Source: an uncultured Bacteroides sp. (GTDB taxonomy: Bacteria > Bacteroidota > Bacteroidia > Bacteroidales > Bacteroidaceae). From it: a stretch of 37,950 bases of DNA. Made by a program: the position numbers and the translations under genes. Numbering within the stretch: position 1 is the stretch's first letter; each line of letters begins with the position of its first letter. Positions 7,917 through 16,238 of the stretch are shown one piece after another. The stretch covers positions 1 to 37,950 of the forward strand of contig CANPJW010000025.1 of NCBI GenBank assembly GCA_947574505.1. Direction: 5' to 3'. The notes below the pieces were generated by a model, which saw only the letters and a program-made list of their open reading frames with translations, was not told where the DNA came from and did no database searches.

Positions 7917-9809
7917 ATGAAAGAATATCGATTGACCGACTGGTTACCCACTACAAAGAAAGAAGTAGAACTTCGCGGATGGAATGAATTGGATGTCATT
8001 CTCTTCAGCGCGGATGCTTATGTGGACCATCCATCTTTTGGCGCTGCCGTTATCGGGCGTATTCTCGAAGCAGAAGGTTTGAAAATAGCCATCGTACCTC
8101 AACCCAATTGGCGTGATGACCTGCGTGACTTCAAGAAGTTGGGACGTCCCCGCCTGTTCTTTGGCATTTCCGGCGGATGCATGGACTCGATGGTAAACAA
8201 ATATACCGCCAACAAACGGCTGCGTAGTGAGGATGCATATACCCCGGACGGTCGTCCGGATATGCGTCCGGACTACCCTTCTACTGTCTACAGTCAAATT
8301 CTGAAAAGACTTTATCCCGATGTTCCCGTTATCTTAGGCGGCATTGAAGCCAGCATGAGACGGTTAAGCCATTATGACTACTGGCAGGACAAGATACAAA
8401 AAAGCATTTTATGTGATAGTGGTGCGGACTTACTCATTTATGGAATGGGTGAAAAGCCGATTGTAGACTTAACCCGGAAAATGAAAAGTTTACTTCCCAC
8501 AAAAGAAGCGTCATTAACGACCAATGACTTTAAAAAGATTATTGGAACAATCCCGCAGACAGCCTATCTCTGCCGTGAGACAGAGTGGATTTCCGATGCG
8601 GAAGATATCCGGCTCTATTCACACGAAGAATGCCTGACGGATAAGAAGAAACACGCGAGCAATTTCCGGCACATTGAAGAAGAGTCCAATAAATATGCGG
8701 CTGCACGTATCACACAAGCCGTCGGAAACAAGATAGTAATAGTCAATCCCCCTTATCCACCGATGAGCCAGGAAGAACTGGACCGTTCTTTCGATTTGCC
8801 ATATACCCGCCTGCCGCATCCTAAATATAAGGGAAAGCGGATTCCCGCCTATGATATGATTAAGTTTTCCATCAATATTCATCGGGGATGCTTTGGTGGT
8901 TGTGCGTTCTGCACCATTTCCGCTCATCAGGGAAAGTTTATTGTCAGCCGTAGTAAAGAGTCTATTCTGAAAGAAATAAAAGAGGTTATCCAGTTGCCGG
9001 ACTTCAAAGGATATTTAAGTGACTTGGGTGGTCCTTCCGCCAATATGTATCAGATGAAAGGGAAAGATGAATCTATCTGTAGAAAATGCAAACGACCGTC
9101 ATGCATCCATCCGAAAGTTTGCCCGAATCTAAATACCGACCATCGCCCATTATTGGATATTTATCATGCGGTAGATGCTTTGCCCGGTATTAAGAAATCT
9201 TTTATCGGCAGTGGAGTACGTTATGATCTGCTGCTTCATCAGAGTAAAGATGCAGCCATCAACCGCAGTACCGCCGAATATACCCGTGAGCTGATTGTCA
9301 ATCACGTTAGCGGTCGGCTGAAAGTGGCTCCCGAACATACTAGTGCACGTGTATTGTCGATAATGCGCAAACCTTCTTTCGAGCAATTTGAGACATTCAA
9401 GAAGATATTTGACCGTATCAACCGGGAAGAGAATCTGCGCCAGCAACTGATTCCTTATTTTATCTCTTCACACCCGGGTTGTAAGGAAGAAGATATGGCA
9501 GAACTCGCCGTTATCACCAAACGCTTGGACTTTCACCTGGAGCAAGTGCAGGACTTCACTCCCACTCCGATGACTGTAGCCACCGAAACATGGTATACGG
9601 GGTTCCATCCGTACACCTTGGAACCAGTATTCAGCGCTAAGACCCAACGGGAGAAACTAGCTCAACGGCAATTCTTCTTTTGGTATAAGCCGGAAGAACG
9701 CAAGAACATTATCAATGAATTGAGACGAATCGGGCGTTCGGACTTGATAGACAAATTATATGGAAAAGGAAAAGAAGTAGAAAGAAACAAAGTCAGAGGT
9801 AAAAGATAA
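7917..9809 (+). CDS. ygiQ: YgiQ-family radical SAM protein
   Basis: A 630-residue member of the UPF0313/YgiQ radical SAM family, found widely but with no settled reaction that I know of. The cluster motif CxxxCxxC is Cys325, Cys329 and Cys332 (CFGGCAFC). A second cysteine-rich stretch, Cys388, Cys391, Cys396 and Cys402, is typical of the family and may hold another cluster. The N-terminus (DAYVDHPSFG, GGIEASMRRLSHYDYW) and the C-terminal DUF3362 part (FTPTPMTVATETWYTG) are both present, so the protein is complete. The N-terminal residues align with known family members, supporting the ATG at 7917 although a promoter box lies only four bases upstream. It converges with mfd on a shared terminator. 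Confidence 0.93.
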   Translation: MKEYRLTDWLPTTKKEVELRGWNELDVILFSADAYVDHPSFGAAVIGRILEAEGLKIAIVPQPNWRDDLRDFKKLGRPRLFFGISGGCMDSMVNKYTANKRLRSEDAYTPDGRPDMRPDYPSTVYSQILKRLYPDVPVILGGIEASMRRLSHYDYWQDKIQKSILCDSGADLLIYGMGEKPIVDLTRKMKSLLPTKEASLTTNDFKKIIGTIPQTAYLCRETEWISDAEDIRLYSHEECLTDKKKHASNFRHIEEESNKYAAARITQAVGNKIVIVNPPYPPMSQEELDRSFDLPYTRLPHPKYKGKRIPAYDMIKFSINIHRGCFGGCAFCTISAHQGKFIVSRSKESILKEIKEVIQLPDFKGYLSDLGGPSANMYQMKGKDESICRKCKRPSCIHPKVCPNLNTDHRPLLDIYHAVDALPGIKKSFIGSGVRYDLLLHQSKDAAINRSTAEYTRELIVNHVSGRLKVAPEHTSARVLSIMRKPSFEQFETFKKIFDRINREENLRQQLIPYFISSHPGCKEEDMAELAVITKRLDFHLEQVQDFTPTPMTVATETWYTGFHPYTLEPVFSAKTQREKLAQRQFFFWYKPEERKNIINELRRIGRSDLIDKLYGKGKEVERNKVRGKR

Positions 9810-9840
9810 ATAGACAGAATTGTCTGTCTATTTATCTTTT
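9801..9840. terminator. bidirectional terminator shared by ygiQ and mfd
   Basis: A perfect 16-base stem (9801-9816 with 9825-9840) starts with aaaagataaatagaca and ends in its complement, giving T-runs in both directions. The stop codons of ygiQ (9807-9809) and mfd (9828-9830) both lie inside the stem. Confidence 0.88.
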
Positions 9841-12800
9841 ACCGGCAATGCCACAATCTCTTGCAGCACACCGACTGCTGTCTCTACATTCAACACATCC
9901 TTAATCAGCATACTCCGTTTTCCATTCTGTTCCCTCAAATCGCAACGACGGGTATATTTCATCATATAGTCTATCACCTTACCGAAAGCCTGGCTCTGGT
10001 AGAACGGACTATCCGGATTGGATACAAAGAACAAGGTCATTCGTCCGCCTTTCAGGAAAATCTTCTCTGCTCCCAGACGTGCTGCGAGACGGCGGAGCGG
10101 TACAATACGCAACAACTCCTGCGTTTCAGGCGGAACCGGACCGAAGCGGTCTTCCAAGCGGGAGCGGAAAGCCTCCACATCCTTATCCAATGTCAGTCCA
10201 TCGAGTTCACGATAAAGCAACATACGTTCGCTGCTGCCGGTTACGTAGTTGGCCGGCAATAAAAGTTCGAGGTCACTTTCTACCTGACACTCATCTACAA
10301 ACTCTTCTCCACTGATTTGTCCTTCACCTTTTATTTCATCAGCATACAGTTCTGCAAATTCATCTGTTTTCAACTCACGGACAGCTTCGGTCAGAATCTT
10401 CTGATATGTCTCATATCCCAAATCAGCAACAAAACCACTTTGCTCGGCTCCGAGCAAATTCCCGGCTCCACGAATGTCCAAATCCTGCATGGCAATATGA
10501 ATACCACTTCCCAAATCACTAAAATTCTCAATCGCTTGAAGACGTCGTTTCCCTTCGGTGGTCAAACTGCTCAACGGAGGAGCCAACAGATAACAGAATG
10601 CTTTCTTGTTACTACGCCCTACCCGTCCACGCATCTGGTGAAGATCACTCAAGCCGAAGTTTTGCGCCTGATTAATAATGATGGTATTTGCATTCGGAAT
10701 ATCAATACCACTTTCGATGATTGTGGTTGCCAAGAGCACGTCATAGTCATAGTTGACAAAATCCAGAATAATTTTCTCCAGTTCTGCCGGTTCCATCTGC
10801 CCGTGTCCGATTACTACACGGCAATCCGGAATATGGCGCTCGATCATTGCTTTCAGTTCCGGCAAGTTCGCAATCCGGTTATTGACGAAAAAGACCTGCC
10901 CGTTGCGGCTCATCTCAAAATTGATGGCATCCGTTATCACTTCTTCATTAAAAGTATGCACTTCGGTCTGAATCGGATAGCGGTTGGGCGGCGGAGTGGA
11001 AATCACGCTCAAATCACGCGCGCCCATCAACGAGAATTGAAGGGTACGGGGAATCGGAGTAGCAGTCATTGTGAGTGTATCTACATTCACTTTCAACTGA
11101 CGCAACTTTTCTTTTACGGAAACTCCGAATTTCTGTTCTTCGTCAACAATCAGCAGTCCCAAGTCTTTAAACCGGACATCCTTGCCTAAGATACGGTGGG
11201 TACCTATCAGAATACCGACATCTCCATCCTTCAGTCCTTTCAATACAGCTTTGGTTTGTGCGGCAGTACGTGCGCGGCTTAAATATTCCACCCGGCATGG
11301 CAGTCCTTTCAGACGTTCGCGGAATGTCTGGAAATGCTGGTAAGCAAGCACCGTTGTCGGAACCAGAACGGCTACCTGCTTATTATCGGCAACGGCTTTG
11401 AAAGCGGCACGAATCGCAACTTCTGTTTTTCCAAATCCTACATCTCCACAGACCAGGCGGTCCATCGGGCGGTCACTTTCCATATCTGCTTTGACATCAA
11501 TCGTCGCTTTACTCTGATCCGGGGTATCTTCATAAATAAAGGATGCTTCCAACTCACGCTGCAAGAAACTATCGGGGCTATAAGAGAACCCTTTTTCCTG
11601 ACGACGCTGCGAATACAATTTTATCAAATCGCGGGCAATATCCTTGATTTTACTCTTCGTACGTTCTTTCAGTTTCTCCCATGCCCCTGTACCTAATTTA
11701 TTAAGTCGGGGAGCCTCTCCCTCCTTACCTTTGTATTTGGAAACTTTATGCAGTGAATGAATGGAAACGAACACTACATCTTCATTCTGAAACACCAGTT
11801 TCAAAACCTCCTGCGTAGTATCACCATTCGGTATACGCACCAAACCGGAAAAACGCCCGATACCATGATCGGTATGCACCACATAATCTCCCGGAGTAAA
11901 CTGGTTCAGTTCTTTTAAGGACAGTGCCACTTTTCCCGAACGGGCTTTATCACTTTTCAGATTATATTTATGGAAACGGTCAAACAGCTGATGATCTGTG
12001 AAGATACAAAGCCGTAGTGTGTTATCTACAAACCCTTCGTGTATGGTACGCTCTACGGGAGTAAAATTAATCTGATCGCCCCGGTCTTCAAAAATAGCCT
12101 TGATACGATCTGTCTGCTTCATACTGTCACTACAGATATATAGCGAATAACCTTTTTCCAAATAATCTTTGAAGGAAGAAGCTACCAAATCGAAATTCTT
12201 ATGAAAGATGGGTTGGGCAGATGTATTGAAAGTAACACTGGCATTCGGCGTTCCGGTTGGTTTGTTCCCAAATTCCAACCGGCGGAAATCGAGTGCACGT
12301 GCAGTAAACTCGCTGCCGTCTATCAATTTTCCCTCCAATGTAATGCCTCCATTCTCTTCGGCTTCCTGGACAGCTATTGCCTGGGGAGTCAATGCCTCGT
12401 CATGCACCACCTGGATTCGTTCACGCAACCAAAGAAAATCGCGCATTGCCAAAGCTGTATCTTTCGGGATAAAATCCAGAAAGGAAGTTGTCACGTCTCC
12501 CGTCACTGCTAAATCGGGCACAATGGACACTCCACTTTTCTTCTCGCGGGATAATTGGGACTCCACTTCAAAGGTACGGATACTTTCTACTTCATCGCCA
12601 AAGAAGTCGATACGATAAGGATATTCCGAAGCAAAAGAAAAAACGTCGATAATGCTGCCGCGAACGGCGTATTGCCCCGGTTCATATACATAGTCTACGT
12701 ATTCGAAACCATAACTATGCAACACATCCGTGATAAAAGCGGTGTCCACTTTCTCGCCAACATTCAGTTTCAGGGTTTTGTCGCTCAATTCCTTTCGGGA

Positions 12801-13202
12801 CACCACTTTCTCCGCCAACGCATCCGGATACGTGACGATGCACAATCCTTCCTCTCCCTTTTGCAAGCGGCTCAATACTTCCGTACGCAGAATCTCATTC
12901 GCTGCGTCTTTTTGTCCATATTTAATAGAGCGACGGAAGGAAGACGGAAAAAACAGCACCTTTTCCGTGCCCAATATCTGCGTCAAGTCATGATAAAAAT
13001 AGCCGGCTTCTTCAAGGTCGCCCAAAATAAAGACAAACGGGCAGCCACCCTCTTGCACCAATACGGAAGAAAAAAGAGAAGCGGCGGACGCGCATAGTCC
13101 ACCACAAAAGATAGTTTGAGCGGAAGTGTCCTTCAACAAGCGCTTCATTACTGCCATATTGGGGTGGGCGGCATATTGCCGTTGCAATTCAGTTATTGTC
13201 AT
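9828..13202 (-). CDS. mfd: transcription-repair coupling factor Mfd
   Basis: A full-length 1124-residue Mfd, the ATP-driven translocase that removes stalled RNA polymerase from DNA lesions and recruits UvrA for repair. In order: a UvrB-like N-terminal half (FILGDLEEAGYF, YEPGQYAVRGSIIDVF), the RNA-polymerase-interaction domain (FTPGDYVVHTDHGIGRF), helicase Walker A GDVGFGKT at 586-593, DEEQ box at 687-690, TATPIPRTL, the RecG-like motor end (MRGRVGRSNKKA) and the C-terminal TRCF domain. It has its own -7 box at 13225-13232, so it need not depend on the PagL-like gene 82 bases upstream. Confidence 0.97.
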   Translation of the reverse strand: MTITELQRQYAAHPNMAVMKRLLKDTSAQTIFCGGLCASAASLFSSVLVQEGGCPFVFILGDLEEAGYFYHDLTQILGTEKVLFFPSSFRRSIKYGQKDAANEILRTEVLSRLQKGEEGLCIVTYPDALAEKVVSRKELSDKTLKLNVGEKVDTAFITDVLHSYGFEYVDYVYEPGQYAVRGSIIDVFSFASEYPYRIDFFGDEVESIRTFEVESQLSREKKSGVSIVPDLAVTGDVTTSFLDFIPKDTALAMRDFLWLRERIQVVHDEALTPQAIAVQEAEENGGITLEGKLIDGSEFTARALDFRRLEFGNKPTGTPNASVTFNTSAQPIFHKNFDLVASSFKDYLEKGYSLYICSDSMKQTDRIKAIFEDRGDQINFTPVERTIHEGFVDNTLRLCIFTDHQLFDRFHKYNLKSDKARSGKVALSLKELNQFTPGDYVVHTDHGIGRFSGLVRIPNGDTTQEVLKLVFQNEDVVFVSIHSLHKVSKYKGKEGEAPRLNKLGTGAWEKLKERTKSKIKDIARDLIKLYSQRRQEKGFSYSPDSFLQRELEASFIYEDTPDQSKATIDVKADMESDRPMDRLVCGDVGFGKTEVAIRAAFKAVADNKQVAVLVPTTVLAYQHFQTFRERLKGLPCRVEYLSRARTAAQTKAVLKGLKDGDVGILIGTHRILGKDVRFKDLGLLIVDEEQKFGVSVKEKLRQLKVNVDTLTMTATPIPRTLQFSLMGARDLSVISTPPPNRYPIQTEVHTFNEEVITDAINFEMSRNGQVFFVNNRIANLPELKAMIERHIPDCRVVIGHGQMEPAELEKIILDFVNYDYDVLLATTIIESGIDIPNANTIIINQAQNFGLSDLHQMRGRVGRSNKKAFCYLLAPPLSSLTTEGKRRLQAIENFSDLGSGIHIAMQDLDIRGAGNLLGAEQSGFVADLGYETYQKILTEAVRELKTDEFAELYADEIKGEGQISGEEFVDECQVESDLELLLPANYVTGSSERMLLYRELDGLTLDKDVEAFRSRLEDRFGPVPPETQELLRIVPLRRLAARLGAEKIFLKGGRMTLFFVSNPDSPFYQSQAFGKVIDYMMKYTRRCDLREQNGKRSMLIKDVLNVETAVGVLQEIVALPVKDK

Positions 13203-13224
13203 ACCTCATTCAAAAAATTACGCG

Positions 13225-13232
13225 CAAAAGTA
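13225..13232 (-). promoter_or_regulatory. -7 box of the mfd promoter
   Basis: On the minus strand this reads TACTTTTG (TAnnTTTG), placing a transcript start about 20 bases before the mfd ATG. Confidence 0.6.
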
Positions 13233-13284
13233 CAAAAAAAATCCAAACCGTTTCTCCATCCTGTCACTCTAACGTCTCCATTCG

Positions 13285-14496
13285 TCACTTTGCATTGAAT
13301 CTGAAGCCAAGTCCCAACATCAAGTTGTTGGGGTATCTGAAGTCATACAACTGATAGCCGGTATGTATAAAAACGTTCTTTGTCAGGGTTGTTTTCAGCA
13401 CAAAGGTCTGATAGAAAGCGTTTGTATCGGCACCTTGGCAGAAGAAATTCTTGCCAATGCCCAAGTTGATGGAGAAAATGGGCATCACGATTTCCGCACG
13501 CGCCGAGAGTCCTGCCGAAAACTGTTCTTTGAAAGCGGGACGATAGAATTTCACCTCTTCAGGATTGGAAGGGATATACTCGTTGGCTATGTGCTTCATG
13601 ATGTTGGCGCTTTCATCGTATTGCAAATCCAAGGACACGCCCGCCCGGAAATATTTGTTGAAGTTGTAAAGAGGATTGAAATTGAGTCCGATGATACCAA
13701 AAGAGCCCGGCACCATCAGCGGGTTCGCACCTTCGGGCCAAATGCCTTTCTTCCGTGTGGCACCGTAAACGACAAGGTCGTAACTTACGAATTTTCTGAA
13801 AGGCGTCCGGAGCTGCCGTCCGACAGAAAGCGTGCGATGGGGCTCTTCACGGTCGCCCAAGAAGTGAGTGACGCCTACCGATGCTCCCAAGGTGTTGACT
13901 CCCGAGTTCGGATAACGGGTGTTTCCGTTTGAATAGTGTGACATACCTACACCGGCACGCAGATGGGTGTGTGATGAAATCCGCCAGTTGAGCAGAAAAC
14001 CCAGATTGATGTAGGCATTGATTTTCGACCCCACTACCTCGTTATGCGGATTGTCGAGCTTATCAAACTTCTTCCATCCGAACGACGCGCCGAAATTCCA
14101 TTCGTAGTCGAACGACAGACGGGAAGTAATGTCGGCAATCTTTGATGTCTGAAAGACGTAGACGGCAAGCGGATTGCCCACTTCGGCAGTATTATGGAAT
14201 GTGTTGTAAGCCACGCCGATGCCCTGTACGGCATACGGATATCTCCTACCCGTTTCCGTATCGGGCGAGAACTTGAAGCCATACTTCAGATGTCCCGAAA
14301 GAGTGGAATTGATGCTGTTTCCCGTACGATTGACGCCTCTAAAGAAATCGTGTGTAGGAAAAACGTACGCCGGACGGAAATCGACACTAAGCGCATGTAT
14401 CACCTTCCGTGAAACGGTGTCGGCTTCGGACGCGGAAAGCGAAGCGACCGATAAGGCTGCCGAAAGCACAAGCGGAAATATTCGGAACTTAATCAT
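13285..14496 (-). CDS. PagL-like lipid A deacylase / acyloxyacyl hydrolase-like outer-membrane protein
   Basis: A 403-residue exported beta-barrel-type protein with a signal peptide (1-22, cleavage near SLSAS-EAD). The region 30-215 resembles PagL lipid A 3-O-deacylase; the signature HxSN occurs as His187-Tyr-Ser189-Asn190 (SHYSNGNTRYPNSG), where PagL uses His and Ser for catalysis. It is more than twice the length of PagL (about 150 residues). The additional C-terminal part (220-403) also alternates like barrel strands and ends in GLGFRFNAK. The gene start overlaps the end of a lipoprotein gene by 8 bases, so the two are translationally coupled and may form an envelope complex. Enzyme activity on lipid A is inferred. 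Confidence 0.7.
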   Translation of the reverse strand: MIKFRIFPLVLSAALSVASLSASEADTVSRKVIHALSVDFRPAYVFPTHDFFRGVNRTGNSINSTLSGHLKYGFKFSPDTETGRRYPYAVQGIGVAYNTFHNTAEVGNPLAVYVFQTSKIADITSRLSFDYEWNFGASFGWKKFDKLDNPHNEVVGSKINAYINLGFLLNWRISSHTHLRAGVGMSHYSNGNTRYPNSGVNTLGASVGVTHFLGDREEPHRTLSVGRQLRTPFRKFVSYDLVVYGATRKKGIWPEGANPLMVPGSFGIIGLNFNPLYNFNKYFRAGVSLDLQYDESANIMKHIANEYIPSNPEEVKFYRPAFKEQFSAGLSARAEIVMPIFSINLGIGKNFFCQGADTNAFYQTFVLKTTLTKNVFIHTGYQLYDFRYPNNLMLGLGFRFNAK

Positions 14497-14965
14497 ATTG
14501 TTCTGACTCCATCTTTTCCTTGAAAATTAAATAATTTATATAGCTCTGACTGTAAAGAAAAGCACTGAATTCGCGCTTGCCACCCGTTATCGGATTGGAC
14601 GCATATACCTTGAGAGGGACTTCATACCGTTCAAGGTAATTGTAAACAACCACCTTCCTCTTATCATGCGCATCTATCTTCACCTCTACTGCCTTATCCT
14701 TATCCACATCTGCCGCTATGTATTGCTGTTTGATGCCAAAAGGTATTTTCGTATTCCCAAGTACGGGCTTCTCTTGATTGATTATATCCGGAATGACTAT
14801 TTCGGGCAGGTTGTCGGAAGTGAAAGTAATCTCTGTCGTCCGGTTGTCCTCCGACATCAGAACGGTTGCCGCACCGTGTGGCAGATAATCGTCCACAAAG
14901 ACATCGCCATTGCATGCGGCAAGGACAAGTCCGATTAAAGCGATATATATGGTCTCACATTTCAT
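14489..14965 (-). CDS. small lipoprotein of unknown function, 158 aa
   Basis: The N-terminus is a lipoprotein signal with the lipobox LAAC, Cys18 being the lipidated residue, followed by NGDVFVDDYLP. The mature part is rich in beta-like stretches (TTEITFTSDNLPEIVIPD, KRKVVVYNYLERYEVPLKV) and may be an immunoglobulin-like sandwich anchored in the outer membrane. I do not recognise the family. It overlaps the PagL-like gene downstream by 8 bases and has its own -7 box at 14999-15006, so it heads a two-gene unit. It could assist assembly or activity of the barrel protein, but that is inference from context. Confidence 0.75.
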   Translation of the reverse strand: MKCETIYIALIGLVLAACNGDVFVDDYLPHGAATVLMSEDNRTTEITFTSDNLPEIVIPDIINQEKPVLGNTKIPFGIKQQYIAADVDKDKAVEVKIDAHDKRKVVVYNYLERYEVPLKVYASNPITGGKREFSAFLYSQSYINYLIFKEKMESEQYD

Positions 14966-14998
14966 GCTGTCAAACAGTTAAGCAATCATTAACAGTTT

Positions 14999-15006
14999 CA
15001 AAAGTA
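14999..15006 (-). promoter_or_regulatory. -7 box of the lipoprotein/PagL-like unit
   Basis: Reads TACTTTTG on the minus strand, about 34 bases before the lipoprotein ATG at 14965. Confidence 0.55.
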
Positions 15007-15135
15007 CGGTATTTTTTCACATTTATCATTCTGCAAGAAATTATTTATCCTGTTTTAACATACAAGATGTCTCATAACCACTCGTCGGCAACCGCTTGTT
15101 GACACATCAGGTGTTAATAGAAAAGTTGTCGTCTG

Positions 15136-15333
15136 TTAATAGTAAACTTCCGATTTATCCGTAGTGAAATTCCGATTCACTGCCAGTAAACTATAAACAA
15201 AGCTTTCATTTATAAAAATGCAAGCTTCGTTTTTATAATCAAAGGCTTCATTTATAAAAACAAAGGTTGCGTTTATAGTTGACAATTGCCCGTCGGAAAG
15301 TCTGATAGCGGCAACGAAGAAGTTTACTATTAA
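15136..15333. repeat. 198-bp imperfect palindrome with 15-bp terminal inverted repeats
   Basis: The ends are perfect inverted repeats: TTAATAGTAAACTTC at 15136-15150 and its complement at 15319-15333. A second pair, AACTATAAAC at 15189-15198 and GTTTATAGTT at 15271-15280, has exactly the same centre (15234.5), and much of the inner sequence also pairs with interruptions. The shape fits a MITE-like element, an invertible segment, or a long hairpin. No TAnnTTTG box was found between the outer arms on either strand. TTAA occurs at both tips, which could be a target duplication, but this is unproven. Confidence 0.6.
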
Positions 15334-15463
15334 TAAGGAAAAAGTTTTCCGTTAATACTTACGGGCACATCCATTAATACCTTAAACACCATTGTGCAGT
15401 ACATACGGACGTGCCGCCACGTTAAATAATCCTTAGTTCTATCCATAACTAAAGGAAAAAAGC

Positions 15464-15471
15464 TACTTTTG
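15464..15471 (+). promoter_or_regulatory. -7 box of the glycosyltransferase-pyrC operon
   Basis: TACTTTTG matches TAnnTTTG, 23 bases before the ATG at 15495. It is likely the main promoter for the six-gene run to 20820. Confidence 0.6.
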
Positions 15472-15494
15472 TTTCTAAATTTTATACTATTTAT

Positions 15495-16238
15495 ATGCAG
15501 ACATCGGACAGCATCGTAATTATCCCTACCTACAACGAACGGGAGAACATAGAAAATATCATCCGCGCCGTTTTCGGACTCACCAAGACATTCCATATCC
15601 TGGTCATAGAAGACGGCTCTCCGGACGGAACGGCAACCATCGTAAAAACCTTGCAACAAGAATTTCCCGAACGGCTTTTTATGGTTGAGCGCAAAGGGAA
15701 ACTGGGATTGGGCACTGCCTATATCACCGGTTTCAAATGGGCACTGGAACATGCCTACGAGTACATCTTCGAAATGGACGCCGACTTCAGTCATAATCCG
15801 AACGATTTACCCCGTTTGTATCAGGCTTGTTCGGAACAGGGTGGAGATGTATCTATCGGCTCCCGCTACATCAGCGGAGTGAACGTAGTGAACTGGCCGA
15901 TGGGACGGGTGTTGATGTCGTATTTTGCCTCCAAGTATGTGAGACTTATCACGGGGATTCCCGTACACGATACCACCGCCGGATTCGTCTGTTACCGTCG
16001 TCAGGTATTGGAAACAATCGATTTGGATCATATCCGTTTTAAGGGATATGCTTTTCAGATTGAAATGAAGTTCACCGCTTACAAATGCGGGTTCAAAATC
16101 ATTGAAGTTCCCGTAATCTTTATCAATCGCGAATTAGGCACTTCCAAGATGAACAGCAGCATCTTTGGAGAGGCCATATTTGGTGTGATTAAATTAAAAG
16201 TAAATAGTTGGTTCCATAAATTCCCGCAAAAGTCATGA
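15495..16238 (+). CDS. polyprenol-phosphate mannosyltransferase (GT2, Dpm1-like)
   Basis: A 247-residue family-2 glycosyltransferase of the dolichol/polyprenol-phosphate mannose synthase type, which charges a lipid carrier with a hexose on the cytoplasmic face. Visible motifs are IPTYNERENI (10-19), IEDGSPDGT, and the metal-binding EMDADFSHNP. There is no C-terminal membrane pair, so it is the short soluble Dpm1 form. The donor could feed protein O-glycosylation or lipid A/polysaccharide sugars; this cannot be decided here. Its stop codon overlaps the start of pyrC by four bases (ATGA), indicating translational coupling. Confidence 0.85.
   Translation: MQTSDSIVIIPTYNERENIENIIRAVFGLTKTFHILVIEDGSPDGTATIVKTLQQEFPERLFMVERKGKLGLGTAYITGFKWALEHAYEYIFEMDADFSHNPNDLPRLYQACSEQGGDVSIGSRYISGVNVVNWPMGRVLMSYFASKYVRLITGIPVHDTTAGFVCYRRQVLETIDLDHIRFKGYAFQIEMKFTAYKCGFKIIEVPVIFINRELGTSKMNSSIFGEAIFGVIKLKVNSWFHKFPQKS

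Larger units (their letters stand above)
14966..15494. other. divergent intergenic region with a concentric palindrome
   Basis: No supported gene lies here. It holds a leftward promoter (14999-15006), a rightward promoter (15464-15471) and an unusual repeat block around 15114-15380. TTAATA occurs at least five times (starting at 15114, 15136, 15330, 15352 and 15374), and two nested inverted repeats share one centre. Confidence 0.7.

Noticed and set aside
10317..11189. 290-codon plus-strand open frame
   Set aside because: It lies entirely inside mfd on the opposite strand, has no recognisable domain, and mfd is unmistakable there.
15114..15380. Small ORFs in the repeat-rich intergenic region
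   Set aside because: Frames are short, carry no start signals, and the sequence is dominated by inverted repeats.
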